NCBI RefSeq assembly: GCF_003002915.1 | Contig: NZ_PVTG01000001.1 | Location: 1-64,000 of the forward strand | DNA: 64,000 nucleotides | Direction of reading: 5' to 3' | Source of the DNA: Geodermatophilus tzadiensis | GTDB taxonomy: Bacteria; Actinomycetota; Actinomycetes; Mycobacteriales; Geodermatophilaceae | Shown here: positions 62,993-64,000 of the stretch, in pieces | Numbering within the stretch: position 1 is the first letter of the stretch | Layout of the letters: each line of letters starts with the position of its first letter | Notes under the pieces: generated by a model | The model's database searches: none | What the model was told of the DNA's origin: nothing | The model's input: only the letters and a program-made list of their open reading frames with translations | Translations under genes and position numbers: made by a program

Positions 62993-63181
62993 TCAGGCCG
63001 CGCGGCGGTAGAGCAGCGTCCAGCGACCCACGCGCACCCAGGGGTGGCGGACCGTGGAGGCCGGCGCCCAGTCCTCGGTGTCGAAGCGCCGGGCGTCGAC
63101 GTGCGGGACGGGGGCCGACGGCGGCCAGGTCCATCCCGGGTCGGGGACACCGCCCCTGCTCGTGGTGTCCAGCCAGTCCAT
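62993..63181 (-). CDS. Small Trp-rich protein between atpD and atpC (hypothetical)
   Basis: A 62-codon frame begins MDWLDTTSRGGVPDPGWTWP and ends WVRVGRWTLLYRRAA. It has six Trp and no membrane helix or known motif. GGGAG lies six bases before the ATG at 63181, which supports translation; the frame is open further up to an ATG at 63265 without a ribosome binding site. It lies between atpC (143 bases downstream) and the hairpin after atpD. The aromatic, charged composition looks like a real protein rather than a shadow, but no homologue is recalled. Confidence 0.5.
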   Translation of the reverse strand: MDWLDTTSRGGVPDPGWTWPPSAPVPHVDARRFDTEDWAPASTVRHPWVRVGRWTLLYRRAA

Positions 63182-63376
63182 CGTCGTCTCCCGCAACCGA
63201 GCGTCCGGTCCCTCCGGGCGCCACCTGCTCGATCGGCAGGCAGAGTCCCGTGCTTGAGGGGTCATCCGCCAGCCCCGATGCCCACCGACCGGCTGGTGAA
63301 ACCACCCGCCGGGGTGGGTCCCGGGCCGGTCTGGACGCTGCGTGAGGGGACGCGTACCAGCAGGTCGACCGGGGAG

Positions 63377-63425
63377 GACGCACGACGGCCGGGCCCCCGT
63401 GGCGGGGACCCGGCCGTCGTGCGTC
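63377..63425 (-). terminator. Strong hairpin directly after atpD
   Basis: A perfect 17-bp stem (GACGCACGACGGCCGGG with its complement) plus an inner C/G pairing, 15 bases after the atpD stop on the minus strand. It is the strongest hairpin of the window apart from palindrome family 1 copy 2 and should end or attenuate transcription before atpC. The rest of the 63182-63376 stretch shows no recognisable signal. Confidence 0.7.
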
Positions 63426-63440
63426 AGGTGCTGGCTTGGC

Positions 63441-64000
<560 letters not shown>

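Noticed and set aside
63182..63376. Possible riboswitch or structured leader before the small Trp-rich frame
   Set aside because: I compared it by eye with cobalamin, SAM-IV and cyclic-dinucleotide motifs and found no conserved box. A covariance-model search would decide.

Overview
The window is a very GC-rich bacterial chromosome segment, densely coded on both strands, with GTG starts, short overlaps and many promoters whose -10 box lies 6-8 bases before the start codon (leaderless type). The gene content is typical of Actinobacteria: NucS mismatch endonuclease, the GlgE maltosyltransferase pathway, a MurA with Asp in place of the catalytic Cys, DUF2550 next to atpC, DUF222/HNH, and Etf/ligA/mnmA/iscS grouped as in mycobacteria. 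A member of the Geodermatophilaceae (Blastococcus/Geodermatophilus/Modestobacter) or a close relative is my inference. No plasmid, phage, CRISPR or tRNA signal was seen. No gap without a gene exceeds 300 bases.

Layout. 1-9.1 kb: end of a DUF222-HNH nuclease, a SnoaL-like protein, then a minus-strand row of ligA, a MetE-like enzyme, a secreted 5'-nucleotidase, mnmA and iscS. 9.3-13.1 kb: an unusual fusion of an FHA domain to an FAD monooxygenase, then etfA and etfB. 13.2-16.7 kb: a CysK2-like PLP enzyme and a Ser/Thr kinase whose extracytoplasmic part is a YVTN-type beta-propeller. 16.7-20.8 kb: a complete ABC importer operon (lipoprotein, two permeases, ATPase) with translational overlaps. 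20.9-22.6 kb: an enoyl-CoA hydratase and a lone ABC ATPase. 22.7-36.9 kb: alpha-glucan and trehalose metabolism: glgX, an FHA protein, glgP, and the operon glgE-treS-pep2-glgB, the last gene with a long Lys/Ala/Pro-rich extension. 37-41 kb: zinc metallopeptidase lipoprotein, thioredoxin-TPR protein, MarR regulator, and a DUF559-like gene flanked by two copies of a long palindrome.

41-60 kb holds most of an ethylmalonyl-CoA pathway set: thiolase, meaB, methylmalonyl-CoA epimerase, crotonyl-CoA carboxylase/reductase (ccr), a tandem-fused 3-hydroxyacyl-CoA dehydrogenase and ethylmalonyl-CoA mutase (ecm). It is interspersed with a FilP/DivIVA-like coiled-coil protein, a DUF4397-sortase pair, nucS and a GAF-EAL protein. 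The adenosyltransferase gene at 61.4 kb could supply the B12 cofactor of the mutase. 60-64 kb ends with murA, the adenosyltransferase, DUF2550, atpC and the start of the ATP synthase region (atpD, cut by the window end).

Most notable non-coding structure: (i) two 21-24-bp-stem palindromes about 1 kb apart enclosing the DUF559-like gene; (ii) a second family of three hairpin elements with a conserved inner stem and a covarying outer stem, one copy lying exactly between two divergent leaderless promoters; (iii) similar 16-bp palindromes (GYTAC-N6-GTARC) in front of etfB, ccr and ecm, suggesting one regulator; (iv) a strong hairpin that separates atpD from atpC.
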